Positions 8,068-15,891 are shown, counted from the stretch's first letter. The stretch is 51,609 bases of DNA from an uncultured beta proteobacterium (GCA_903960915.1 CAJCCO010000064.1:1-51609); one strand, 5' to 3'. Notes: generated by a model not told the origin, from the sequence alone. Program-made: numbers and translations.

Positions 8068-9092
8068 GCGCTAGCACCGCCGAGTTGGAACACCGGCAAA
8101 CGCTCACCCACCCGCAGGCCGCGGGCGTTGATGATCTCGCGTGCGCGCCACGGCGCCAGTTCTTGGCGTTGTGCGTCGTCCAGCCAGCCCAGTTGTTCCA
8201 GCACTTCTACCGTGGCGGCAAACAGCGCGGGCTTGTTGCCGTCGCTGATTTTGATGGCCAGCGCCTCGCCCCGGCTTTTGCTGCCGATGACTTGCACGCC
8301 ATCAGCGCCCACCTTGCTGACCCAGTCGCCACGCCCGGCGCGCATGAAGGCCAGGTCGTTGCGCCCGGTACCCGACACCAGATCGGGGTGCGTGGTCATG
8401 GCCGTGCTCAGGGTGGCAAAGCTTTCGCCAAACTCGCTGTCTTGCGTGCCACTGGCCAGACGCGCGTAGCCGTAGGCCAGCTTGGCCAGGGGCAGCGCGT
8501 AATTGGGGGCCGAGCAGCCGTCAATGCCCATCTTGAAATCTTCTGGCGCCATGCCCACCGCGCGCGCCACATCGCGCCGAATGGCCTTTTGCAGCGGGTG
8601 CGCCGGCTCGGTGTAATCGTCCAGGCTCAGGCCGTGCTGCACGCAATAGGCCAAAAAGCCGGCGTGCTTGCCGCTGCAGTTGTTGTGGCGCTCGTCGTAC
8701 TGCAAACCCACCGGGGGCGCCTGGTCCAGCAGCGTGAACAGACCCGGCACGTGGCAGCCGCAACGCAGCGCTTTGTAGCTCAGCCCGGCTTTCTCCAGCA
8801 TGCCTTGCGCCGTGGTCACATGCATGGCTTCGCCGTTGTGGCTGGCGCACATCAGCGCCACCTGCTCGGTGCCAAAACCAAATTGTTGGTGACCCTTGGC
8901 CTGCATAAAGGGCAGGGCTTGCAGCGCCTTGAGCGTGGAGCGCGAGAACGTCAGCCAGTGCGGGTCGCCAGCCTGGGCTACCAGTTGGCCGCGCGTGTTG
9001 ACCACGGCCACGGCGCCAAAGTGGCGGTTTTCCAGCGTGCCGCCGCGCGTCATTTCAACCAGGGGAATCAGGTGGGGGGAGGTGGTATTCAT
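8064..9092 (-). CDS. L-asparaginase, Rhizobium etli AnsA / asparaginase II type
   Basis: 342 residues from the ATG at 9092; an in-frame TTG at 9110 is less likely. Family features are VEMTRGGTLENRHFGAVAVV, CASHNGEAMHV, RCGCHVPG, NNCSGKHAGFLAYC and GIDGCSAPNYALPLAKLA. This family is unrelated in fold to E. coli AnsA/AnsB and includes the thermolabile R. etli enzyme. It hydrolyses asparagine to aspartate and ammonia. A CAAAAT box (9104-9099) lies 6 nt before the ATG and no Shine-Dalgarno is visible, so the mRNA may be leaderless. The gene is coupled to arginase downstream. Confidence 0.9.
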   Translation of the reverse strand: MNTTSPHLIPLVEMTRGGTLENRHFGAVAVVNTRGQLVAQAGDPHWLTFSRSTLKALQALPFMQAKGHQQFGFGTEQVALMCASHNGEAMHVTTAQGMLEKAGLSYKALRCGCHVPGLFTLLDQAPPVGLQYDERHNNCSGKHAGFLAYCVQHGLSLDDYTEPAHPLQKAIRRDVARAVGMAPEDFKMGIDGCSAPNYALPLAKLAYGYARLASGTQDSEFGESFATLSTAMTTHPDLVSGTGRNDLAFMRAGRGDWVSKVGADGVQVIGSKSRGEALAIKISDGNKPALFAATVEVLEQLGWLDDAQRQELAPWRAREIINARGLRVGERLPVFQLGGASA

Positions 9093-9098
9093 GGGGGC

Positions 9099-9104
9099 AT
9101 TTTG
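9099..9104 (-). promoter_or_regulatory. Candidate -10 box for asparaginase-arginase operon
   Basis: On the minus strand CAAAAT is followed by 6 nt and then the ATG at 9092. It matches TATAAT at 4 of 6 positions. It lies back-to-back with a similar box (9170-9175) serving the divergent gene. Confidence 0.3.
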
Positions 9105-9169
9105 ACCCAAAGCCCGGCCCGGGTGCCCGCGCTGTCACAGGCTTGACCGGGCGCGTGCGGCGCATGCCG

Positions 9170-9175
9170 CAAAAT
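9170..9175 (+). promoter_or_regulatory. Candidate -10 box for the biotinyl carboxyltransferase gene
   Basis: CAAAAT is followed by TGCCGC and the ATG at 9182. No Shine-Dalgarno is seen, so transcription could begin at the start codon. Confidence 0.3.
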
Positions 9176-9181
9176 TGCCGC

Positions 9182-11050
9182 ATGACTGACATTCGCTCCC
9201 CCTTGCCCGCCCGCATCGTCCAGTGGCTGGTGCGCCCCGGTGACCGCCTCCAGGCCGGCGACCTGTTGCTGATTTTGGAGGCCATGAAAATGGAGCACGA
9301 GCTGCACGCGCCCCACGCCGGCACCCTGGGCGAGCTGTTTTACGCCGCCGGCGAAACCGTGGCCGAAGGCGACTTGCTGTCCCACATGGCCCCCCTGTCC
9401 CACCTGGAACCCGCCAGCGCGGCCGCGGCGCCAGCGTCTGCCGCCCTCATCTCGGCGTCTGAATCTTCGCCTCTACCAATCCCCACAGCAACCGCTACCA
9501 CCCCGCGTGCCGACCTGCACGCTCTGCTGCAGCGCCAGGCCCACACACAAGACGCCCAGCGTCCCCAAGCCGTGGCCAAGCGCCACGCCCTGGGCCTGCG
9601 CACCGCGCGCGAGAACATCGCCGACCTGACCGAGCCAGGCAGCTTCATGGAATACGGCGCCCTGGCCGTGGCCGCGCAGCGCAGCCGCCGCAGCGAAGCC
9701 GACCTGATCGCCAACACCCCGGCCGATGGCATGGTCACCGGCATTGGCAGCGTCAACCCCGCCCAGTGCGGCCCCGAGCGCAGCCGCACCGTGGTCATGG
9801 CCTACGACGCCACCGTGCTGGCCGGCACCCAAGGCATGCGCAACCACCAAAAAACCGACCGCATGTTGGGCTTGGCGCTGCAACAAAAACTGCCCGTGGT
9901 GTTGTTTGCCGAAGGCGGCGGCGGTCGCCCGGGCGATGTCGACATGCCCATCGTGGCCGGCCTGCACGTCACCACTTTTGCCAGCTTTGCGCGTTTGAAC
10001 GGCCAGGTGCCCGTGGTGGCGGTGGTGGCCGGGCGCTGCTTTGCCGGCAACGCCGCGCTGGCGGGCTGTGCCGACGTCATCATTGCCACCCGCGACAGTA
10101 ACCTGGGTATGGGCGGTCCGGCCATGGTCGAAGGCGGGGGCCTGGGCGTCTTCACGCCCGAGCAAATTGGCCCGGCCAGCGAGCAGCACGCCAACGGCGT
10201 CATTGACATTCTGGTGGACGACGAAGCGCAGGCCGTGGCCGCCGCGCGCCATTACCTCTCGTTCTTTCAGGGTCGCGCCAGCCAGTGGCAGGCCCCCGAC
10301 CCACTGGCCCTGCGCGCCGTGGTGCCCGAGAACCGCTTGCGCGCCTACGACACCCGCACTGCTCTGAGCGGCCTGGTTGATGCGGGTAGCCTGCTGCTCC
10401 TGCGCACCGGCTTTGGCCAGGGCATTCACACCGTGCTGGCGCGCCTGGAAGGGCGCCCGGTGGGGCTCATGGCCAACAACCCGCTGCACCTGGGCGGCGC
10501 CATAGACGCCGATGCCGCCGACAAATGCGCCCGCTTCATGCAACTCTGCAACGCCCACGGCCTGCCCATCGTCAGCCTGGTGGACACGCCGGGCTTCATG
10601 GTGGGGCCAGACAGCGAGCGCCAGGCCCCAGTGCGCCATGTCAGCCGCCTGTTTGTGGCGGCGGCCCATCTGCGCGTGCCGTTCTTCAGCGTGGTGCTGC
10701 GCAAGGGCTACGGCCTGGGCGCCATGGCCATGTGCGCCGGTGGCTTTCACGCCCCGCTGTTCACCGTGGCCTGGCCCACCGGCGAGTTTGGCGCCATGGG
10801 GCTCGAAGGTGCGGTGCGCCTGGGCTACAAAAAAGAACTCGAAGCCCAGCCCGAAGGCCCGGCGCGCGACGCCCTCTTTGAGCAACTGCTGCAGCAGCAA
10901 TACAGCAACGGCAGCGCCATCCACATGGCCACCACCCTAGAAATAGACGCCGTCATCGACCCCGCCCACACCCGCGACTGGCTCCTGCGCGGCTTGGAAA
11001 TGCAAACCGAACCGCCTGCTGTCACCGGCTTGTCGATAGACACCTGGTAG
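9182..11050 (+). CDS. Biotinyl carrier domain-carboxyltransferase fusion (acyl-CoA carboxylase subunit)
   Basis: 622 residues from the ATG at 9182; a TTG at 9143 and an ATG at 9164 lie upstream in frame but extend past the biotinyl fold. Residues 1-75 are a biotinyl domain with the biotinylation motif EAMKMEHEL (Lys36). An Ala/Pro-rich linker follows to about 105. Residues 110-610 are a carboxyltransferase of the propionyl/methylcrotonyl-CoA carboxylase beta type, with RTARENIADLTEPGSF, GGGRPGDVD and LVDTPGFMVGP. It transfers CO2 from carboxybiotin to an acyl-CoA. The biotin carboxylase component is absent here and must be encoded elsewhere. The acyl substrate is unknown. Confidence 0.88.
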   Translation: MTDIRSPLPARIVQWLVRPGDRLQAGDLLLILEAMKMEHELHAPHAGTLGELFYAAGETVAEGDLLSHMAPLSHLEPASAAAAPASAALISASESSPLPIPTATATTPRADLHALLQRQAHTQDAQRPQAVAKRHALGLRTARENIADLTEPGSFMEYGALAVAAQRSRRSEADLIANTPADGMVTGIGSVNPAQCGPERSRTVVMAYDATVLAGTQGMRNHQKTDRMLGLALQQKLPVVLFAEGGGGRPGDVDMPIVAGLHVTTFASFARLNGQVPVVAVVAGRCFAGNAALAGCADVIIATRDSNLGMGGPAMVEGGGLGVFTPEQIGPASEQHANGVIDILVDDEAQAVAAARHYLSFFQGRASQWQAPDPLALRAVVPENRLRAYDTRTALSGLVDAGSLLLLRTGFGQGIHTVLARLEGRPVGLMANNPLHLGGAIDADAADKCARFMQLCNAHGLPIVSLVDTPGFMVGPDSERQAPVRHVSRLFVAAAHLRVPFFSVVLRKGYGLGAMAMCAGGFHAPLFTVAWPTGEFGAMGLEGAVRLGYKKELEAQPEGPARDALFEQLLQQQYSNGSAIHMATTLEIDAVIDPAHTRDWLLRGLEMQTEPPAVTGLSIDTW

Positions 11051-11073
11051 GCCCACCCGCCACCAGCCCCGCC

Positions 11074-11446
11074 GTCACAAGCCGTATGGATTGCCGCGCT
11101 TCGCTCGCAATGACGCAGCTTTCCCTTCACTGCGAGGCCGCACGCACTACCCTCGCCGTCACAAGCCGTATGGATTGCCGCGCTTCGCTCGCAATGACGC
11201 CGCTTCCCCCGTCACTGCGAGGCCGCACGCTCTACCCTCGTCGTCACAAGCCGTATGGATTGCCGCGCTTCGCTCGCAATGACGTCGCTTTGCCCGTCAC
11301 TGCGAGGCCGCACGCACTACCCTCGTCGTCACAAGCCGTATGGATTGCCGCGCTTCGCTCGCAATGACGCAGCTTTCCCCGTCACGGCGAGGCCGCACGC
11401 ACTACCCTCGTCACTGCGAGGAGCGAAGCGACGCGGCAGTCCATGG
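11074..11446. repeat. Tandem array of four ~85-bp units carrying a REP-like palindrome (locus 2)
   Basis: Units start at 11074, 11158, 11243 and 11328 (periods 84, 85, 85). Each contains GTCACAAGCCGTATGG followed by ATTGCCGCGCTTCGCTCGCA and then TGACG, an imperfect palindrome, then a GC-rich connector ending ACGCACTACCCTCGT. The array is capped by an inverted related element at 11410-11446 starting GTCACTGCGAGGAGCG. It lies between the convergent carboxyltransferase and lipoprotein genes and fills the only non-coding DNA there. Any open frames through it only reflect the repeat. No RAYT transposase is present in the window. Confidence 0.9.
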
Positions 11447-11500
11447 CGGCGCACCTTGGGCAGCGCTTGTCCTACAACGTAGAGGTTTTCAATTGGGCGG

Positions 11501-12031
11501 TCAAAAACGACGCCGCGGCTCATCGGAACGGTCTTCGCACTCCGGGGGGTGCCCATAGCCGGTAGAACGCACCGTCTGCGCCTGAGACAACTCCACCAAA
11601 AACCACTGGCACAGGTGGTTTTCATACCGGTAACGCCACACCTGGCCACGCTCGCGCCCCAGCAGTTGCACGTCGCCCGGGCGGCCCAACAGCAGGCGTA
11701 CCTCGTCTTGTGCCATGCCAGGCTGAATGCGGCTGAAGTTGGGCTCGTTCAACACCTGCGTCACCCGGCTCACCCGGCTCATCTGGTCTTGCCCGTCCAG
11801 GTCTACAAACCAGGTCTGCTTGCCAAACGGCCCACTCGGATACTCGAGCCGCGTGCCCGTCTCCAGCCGCCGCACCGTCTCGGGCGGCCCCATGCGCGCC
11901 AGCACATCGGCCCGGCTCATCTGCACCAGCGCAGTCGGCGGCGCGTAGCTGCTGCAGGCCGACAAACCCAACAACAAGCCACACAGCCACCAGCGACCCC
12001 TCGTCAGTAGCCCGTCTGCACGCATCCACAT
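11501..12031 (-). CDS. Small lipoprotein with BamE/SmpA-like domain
   Basis: 176 residues. A type II signal peptide has a hydrophobic stretch WWLCGLLLGL ending in lipobox LSAC, with Cys26 as the predicted lipidated residue. After a spacer come two MSRADVLARMGPPE / IQPGMAQDEVRLLLGRPGD units, each resembling the GMxxxxVxxxLGxP element of SmpA/OmlA/BamE-type domains. It is expected to be anchored in the outer membrane facing the periplasm. BamE itself is shorter, so this is a relative rather than the BAM subunit. AAGGAG lies 7 nt before the ATG. Four 10-bp repeats lie just upstream. Confidence 0.82.
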   Translation of the reverse strand: MWMRADGLLTRGRWWLCGLLLGLSACSSYAPPTALVQMSRADVLARMGPPETVRRLETGTRLEYPSGPFGKQTWFVDLDGQDQMSRVSRVTQVLNEPNFSRIQPGMAQDEVRLLLGRPGDVQLLGRERGQVWRYRYENHLCQWFLVELSQAQTVRSTGYGHPPECEDRSDEPRRRF

Positions 12032-12053
12032 GGTTCACTCCTTGTTAGCCAAA

Positions 12054-12093
12054 ACCGGCCAATACCGACCAACACCAGTCAACACCGGCCAAT
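12054..12093. repeat. Four degenerate 10-bp tandem repeats upstream of the lipoprotein gene
   Basis: Units ACCGGCCAAT, ACCGACCAAC, ACCAGTCAAC and ACCGGCCAAT lie end to end, 11-23 bp upstream of the lipoprotein ribosome-binding site. A 10-bp period places each copy on nearly the same face of the helix. It may be a multi-site operator or a simple expansion; the sequence does not decide. Confidence 0.6.
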
Positions 12094-12235
12094 CACAGTC
12101 TAGCCCCAATACCCTCATGCCTCCCATGCCCAAATACCTCCATGGTGTGCCCACCCCGCCACCAGACCTTTGAAAATCATCAACCCCCGCCACGGCGACG
12201 CACCCCTCGACCACGGCGACTAACCACCCCCCTCC

Positions 12236-12272
12236 GTCACTGCGAGGAGCGAAGCGACGTGGCAGTCCATGG
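12236..12272. repeat. REP-like element (locus 3)
   Basis: A 37-bp element beginning GTCACTGCGAGGAGCG and ending CAGTCCATGG. It differs at one position from the capping element at 11410-11446. It lies in otherwise gene-free DNA between the lipoprotein promoter and the methyltransferase remnant. Confidence 0.8.
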
Positions 12273-12412
12273 TTGCGCGCCTCATACCCCCCTAATTCTT
12301 GGGCTATCCACCGCCAGAGCCTTCTACTAAACTGCTGCGACGCAACGCGCCAGGCTCACTGGGCGTGCGCATAAAACGACCGCAAAAGCGGCGAATCAGG
12401 GAGTGGTGGCTA

Positions 12413-12661
12413 ATGCCCAGTTTGACGGCTTTTTCACAGCAATGGAAAACGGCCACGCGTGAAAACGCCGATGCCAAGCTCGACGGCGCCCGTGGCTTCA
12501 CCGACAGTTTCATTCCCGGCTTGTCTGAATCCCAGCGCCCCCGCTACATCATCACCTGTGACTTTGCGCGCTTTCGGCTCTACGACTTGCTGCGTGACGT
12601 GCAGAGCAACCATCGTGCCCCGCCGGCCCCCCACCACCCATGCTGTGAAGGCGATGCGTGA
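12413..12661 (+). pseudogene. Remnant of an MmeI-like class I SAM-dependent DNA methyltransferase (N-terminal pieces)
   Basis: The open frame reads MPSLTAFSQQWKTATREN, then ADAKLDGARGFTDSFIPGL, then SESQRPRYIITCDFARFRLYDL. These three stretches match, in order, well-separated N-terminal segments of large (about 900-1000 residue) type IIG-like methyltransferases, in which a nuclease motif (a VExKS-type stretch) normally lies between the last two. Here the intervening parts are missing and the frame decays after RLYDL. I read this as a gene reduced by at least two internal deletions plus loss of the methyltransferase domain. Identification is from memory of the family and needs a database search. 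The 12032-12715 stretch otherwise contains no intact gene. Confidence 0.6.
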
Positions 12662-12682
12662 TGTTTTGCCGTTTGGCTGGGA

Positions 12683-12711
12683 TTGACGCTGTGTATCCCA
12701 ATTTATACAAT
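12683..12711 (+). promoter_or_regulatory. Sigma-70 promoter and operator-like palindrome for the HigBA-like module
   Basis: TTGACG (12683-12688), a 17-bp spacer and TACAAT (12706-12711) form a strong sigma-70 promoter. An inverted repeat TGTAT-N8-ATACA (12692-12709) overlaps the spacer and -10 box, where the antitoxin could bind to autorepress. The toxin ATG follows only 4 nt after the -10 box, so the transcript has essentially no leader. Confidence 0.65.
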
Positions 12712-12715
12712 AAGC

Positions 12716-13012
12716 ATGAACACGATCTACACCACCGAAATTTTTGATGAATGGTTTGAAGCCCTGCGGGACAAACAAGCCGCCCGTCGGATTCAGGCGC
12801 GTATTGATCGGGCAGAAGAAGGAAATTTCGGGGATCACCAGTCTGTGGGCGAGGGTGTTTCTGAAATGCGAATTCATCACGGCCCAGGTTTTCGGGTGTA
12901 TTTCACGCGACGGGGTCTGGAGATCGTCATCCTTCTGGTTGGGGGCGACAAGTCAAGTCAGGCCAAAGACATTCACACCGCGCAGAGGTTGGCGCGGCAA
13001 CTGAAGGAGTAA
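12716..13012 (+). CDS. HigB-like toxin, RelE/ParE superfamily (addiction-module killer protein)
   Basis: 98 residues from the ATG at 12716. The sequence (TTEIFDEWFEALRDKQAARRIQARIDRAEEGNFG, VGEGVSEMRIHHGPGFRVYF, VILLVGGDKSSQAKDIHTA) is typical of the Gp49/HigB-like subfamily of the RelE fold. These are usually mRNA interferases acting at the ribosome. It precedes its antitoxin by 3 bp, the toxin-first order typical of higBA. A strong promoter lies immediately upstream and no Shine-Dalgarno is visible. It adjoins the decayed methyltransferase remnant, a typical accessory-gene setting. Confidence 0.88.
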   Translation: MNTIYTTEIFDEWFEALRDKQAARRIQARIDRAEEGNFGDHQSVGEGVSEMRIHHGPGFRVYFTRRGLEIVILLVGGDKSSQAKDIHTAQRLARQLKE

Positions 13013-13015
13013 CAG

Positions 13016-13342
13016 ATGACTGCTCTCAAGCTACGGAAATGGGACAGCGCAGAACACCTCAAAACCGAGGAGGACATGGCGCTCTACTTGGAGGCCTGCC
13101 TGCAAGAGGCGGGGGATGATGCGGCCTTTATTGCCAAGGCCCTGGGCACCATTGCCCGAGCCAAAGGCATGTCGCAACTTGCGCGCGACACAGGCCTGGG
13201 CAGGGAAAGCCTCTACAAGGCCTTGTCAGGGGAGGGCAATCCGAGCTTTGCCACCATCTTGAAAGTGACGACGGCGCTGGGAATCAAGCTCCACGCACAG
13301 CCGCTAGCACCTCTCCACCCCCGCCAAAACCCTGTGTCTTGA
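13016..13342 (+). CDS. HigA-like helix-turn-helix antitoxin
   Basis: 108 residues. The N-terminus (KLRKWDSAEHLKTEEDMALYLEACLQEAGDDAAFIAKALGTIARAKG) and the helix-turn-helix MSQLARDTGLGRESLYKALSGEGNPSFATILKVTTALG match the 'probable addiction module antidote' family paired with Gp49-like toxins. It should neutralise the toxin and repress the shared promoter. The spacing to the toxin stop is 3 bp, and AAGGAG overlaps the toxin end, 7 nt before this ATG. Confidence 0.9.
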   Translation: MTALKLRKWDSAEHLKTEEDMALYLEACLQEAGDDAAFIAKALGTIARAKGMSQLARDTGLGRESLYKALSGEGNPSFATILKVTTALGIKLHAQPLAPLHPRQNPVS

Positions 13343-13372
13343 TGCGGCAAAATGCCTGCAACAGGAGACCCG

Positions 13373-14161
13373 ATGAGTAATTCCACTTTTTCGTCCACGC
13401 CCGAGTTGCAGGTGGCACAGCGTGGGGCCGCTTTGTGGCTGACGATCACGCGTGAGGAGCGGCGCAATGCCATGAGCCACGCGGTGTTGGCCGGCATGGC
13501 GCAGGCGATTGAGCAGGCGCAAGACCTCCGCGACATTCGCGCCATTGTGGTCACCGGTGCTGGCGAGAAGGCATTTTGTGCCGGGGCAGACCTGCAGTCG
13601 GCCAACGCCTTCACCACCGATTATTCAGAGCCACGCGGCCACTTGGCGCGTTTGCTGCGGGTGGCGCGCGCCAGCCACGTGCCGCTGATTGCGCGGGTCA
13701 ACGGCGCCTGCATGGCCGGTGGCATGGGGCTGATGTCGATGTGTGACATGGCAGTGGCGGCGCGCCACGCGGTGTTTGGCTTGCCCGAGGTCAAGGTGGG
13801 CGTGTTTCCGGCGCAGGTGCTCAGCGTGTTGCAACACCTGATTCCCCGGCGCGCGCTGGTGGAGATGTGCCTCACCGGCGAGCCCATCACTTCGGCGCAG
13901 GCGCTGGAGATGGGGCTGGTGAATTACGTCGACGACGACGTGGACGCCAAGCTGGACTGGCTGCTGGCGCGCCTGCTCGACAAGTCGCCTGCGGCCATTC
14001 GACGCGGCCTCTACACGCTCAAGTCGGTGGAGTCGATGGCGTTTGAAGAGTCGATGTCTTTCACCGAGAGCCAGATTGCCCTGTTCACCCTGACCGAAGA
14101 CGCTAAAGAAGGCCAGAAAGCCTTTCAGGAAAAGCGCAAACCCAACTGGGTGGGGCATTGA
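13373..14161 (+). CDS. Enoyl-CoA hydratase/isomerase-family protein
   Basis: 262 residues from the ATG at 13373, which has AGGAG 6 nt upstream; a start at 13352 would only add an unlikely leader. Crotonase-fold motifs are REERRNAMSHAVLAGM, VVTGAGEKAFCAGADL (oxyanion hole) and NGACMAGGMGLMSMCDMAVAARHAVFGLPEVKVGVFP. The enzyme hydrates or isomerises an acyl-CoA; methylglutaconyl-CoA-hydratase-like or general beta-oxidation roles are possible. The next gene starts 2 bp after its stop, so it shares an operon with a GMC oxidoreductase, suggesting a small catabolic unit of unknown substrate. Confidence 0.88.
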   Translation: MSNSTFSSTPELQVAQRGAALWLTITREERRNAMSHAVLAGMAQAIEQAQDLRDIRAIVVTGAGEKAFCAGADLQSANAFTTDYSEPRGHLARLLRVARASHVPLIARVNGACMAGGMGLMSMCDMAVAARHAVFGLPEVKVGVFPAQVLSVLQHLIPRRALVEMCLTGEPITSAQALEMGLVNYVDDDVDAKLDWLLARLLDKSPAAIRRGLYTLKSVESMAFEESMSFTESQIALFTLTEDAKEGQKAFQEKRKPNWVGH

Positions 14162-14163
14162 GC

Positions 14164-15891
14164 ATGCACACCACGTTTGACTACATCATCATCGGCGCGG
14201 GCACGGCCGGCTGTCTGCTGGCCAACCGTTTGTCGGCGGACGCCACCAAGCGCGTGCTGCTGATAGAAGCCGGGCGGCGTGACGACTACCACTGGATTCA
14301 CATTCCGGTGGGCTATTTGCACTGCATAGGCAACCCGCGCACCGACTGGCTCTTCAACACCGAGCCCGACGCCGGCCTCAACGGCCGCGCGCTGCGCTAC
14401 CCGCGCGGCAAGACGCTGGGCGGCAGCAGCAGCATCAACGGCATGATTTACATGCGCGGCCAGGCGCGCGACTACGACCAGTGGGCCAGCCTCACCGGCG
14501 ACCCCAGCTGGGGCTGGGACCAATCCTTGCCCTACTTCAAGCTGCATGAAAACCATTACAAGGGCGCCAACGCCTTCCACGGTGCACGCGGGGTGGCGCC
14601 AGAACTGATGAACGACGCCAGCACGCCTTACCGCCAGGTGCTGCGCCACCGCAACGCCGGCGGTGAGTGGCGGGTGGAGAAGCAGCGCCTGCGCTGGGAC
14701 GTGCTGGACGCGTTTTCTCAAGCGGCACAGCAAGCCGGCATTGCCGCCACCGACGACTTCAACCAGGGCGACAACGAGGGCGTGGGCTACTTTGAGGTGA
14801 ACCAAAAAGACGGCTGGCGCTGGAACACGGCCAAAGCGTTTTTACGCCCGACTTGCTACGCCCGGCCCAACTTCGAGTTGTGGACCTCGGCCCAGGTGGC
14901 CAAGCTGGAGCTGCAAACCCAGGCCGACGGCAGCCAGCGCTGTACCGGCGTGCAGGTGTGGGGCAACGGCGAAATGGTGACCGCCTCAGCCCAGGGCGAG
15001 GTGATTCTGTGTGCCGGCAGCATTGGCTCGCCGCACATCTTGCAGCTCTCGGGCATTGGCCCGGCAGCCTTGCTGCACCAACACGGCATCGAGGTGGCGG
15101 TGGATGCGCCCGGTGTGGGCGCCAATTTGCAAGACCATTTGCAAATTCGCTCGGTCTACAAGGTCAAGGGCGTGAAAACACTCAATACCCAGGCCGGCTC
15201 GCTCTGGGGCAAGGCCATGATTGGGCTGGAATATGCGCTCAAGCGCACCGGCCCCATGAGCATGGCGCCTTCGCAATTGGGCGCCTTCACGCGCAGCGAC
15301 CCGACGCAAGCCCACCCGAACCTGGAGTACCACGTGCAGCCGCTCAGCCTGGACGCCTTTGGCGAGCCGCTGCACCGTTTCAACGCTTTCACCGCCAGCG
15401 TGTGCAACCTCAACCCCACCAGCCGGGGCACGGTGCAGCTCAAGAGCCCGGCCTTTGCCGACGCCCCCGCCATTGCGCCCAATTACCTCAGCACCAACGC
15501 GGACCGCCAGGTGGCGGCCGACTCGCTGCGGGTGACGCGGCGCATCGTGGCGCAGCCAGCGCTGGCGCGCTTTGCGCCCGAAGAGTTCAAGCCCGGCGCG
15601 CAATACCAAAGCGATGCCGAGCTGGCCCAGCTCGCCGGTGACATTGCCACCACCATCTTTCACCCGGTGGGCACCACCAAGATGGGCACGGCAGATGACC
15701 CCATGGCCGTGGTCGACGCGCGCCTGCGGGTGCGCGGCCCTGGCGGCCTGGTGGCCGGACTGCGCGTGGTGGACGCCGGCGTGATGCCGCGCATCACCAG
15801 CGGCAACACCAACTCACCCACGCTGATGATTGCCGAGAAAGCGGCCCAGTGGATCGTCGAAGACGCCGCCCAGCGTGACAAAACCGCCTAG
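14164..15891 (+). CDS. GMC-family FAD oxidoreductase (choline dehydrogenase-like)
   Basis: 575 residues from the ATG at 14164; a TTG at 14158 overlaps the previous stop and is unlikely. The FAD-binding DYIIIGAGTAGCLLANRLS is at the N-terminus. GMC signature 1 is GKTLGGSSSINGMIYMRG and signature 2 GSIGSPHILQLSGIGP. The C-terminal catalytic region contains HPVGTTKMG and GNTNSPTLMIAEKAA. These enzymes oxidise alcohols. Choline dehydrogenase is the default annotation, but no betaine genes are nearby and the coupled crotonase points to an alcohol in a carbon-catabolic path. It ends 164 bp before a clear terminator. Confidence 0.92.
   Translation: MHTTFDYIIIGAGTAGCLLANRLSADATKRVLLIEAGRRDDYHWIHIPVGYLHCIGNPRTDWLFNTEPDAGLNGRALRYPRGKTLGGSSSINGMIYMRGQARDYDQWASLTGDPSWGWDQSLPYFKLHENHYKGANAFHGARGVAPELMNDASTPYRQVLRHRNAGGEWRVEKQRLRWDVLDAFSQAAQQAGIAATDDFNQGDNEGVGYFEVNQKDGWRWNTAKAFLRPTCYARPNFELWTSAQVAKLELQTQADGSQRCTGVQVWGNGEMVTASAQGEVILCAGSIGSPHILQLSGIGPAALLHQHGIEVAVDAPGVGANLQDHLQIRSVYKVKGVKTLNTQAGSLWGKAMIGLEYALKRTGPMSMAPSQLGAFTRSDPTQAHPNLEYHVQPLSLDAFGEPLHRFNAFTASVCNLNPTSRGTVQLKSPAFADAPAIAPNYLSTNADRQVAADSLRVTRRIVAQPALARFAPEEFKPGAQYQSDAELAQLAGDIATTIFHPVGTTKMGTADDPMAVVDARLRVRGPGGLVAGLRVVDAGVMPRITSGNTNSPTLMIAEKAAQWIVEDAAQRDKTA

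Noticed and set aside
9473..10924. 483-codon open frame antisense to the carboxyltransferase
   Set aside because: Low-complexity His/Gly/Ala composition typical of antisense GC-rich sequence.
11074..11412. Regular repeats that could suggest a CRISPR array
   Set aside because: Units are about 85 bp with conserved connectors rather than unique spacers, the core is a long palindrome, and no cas genes are present.
11086..11482. Short open frames repeating MDCRASLAMT
   Set aside because: They simply translate the REP-like array in several frames; no ribosome-binding site and no family similarity.
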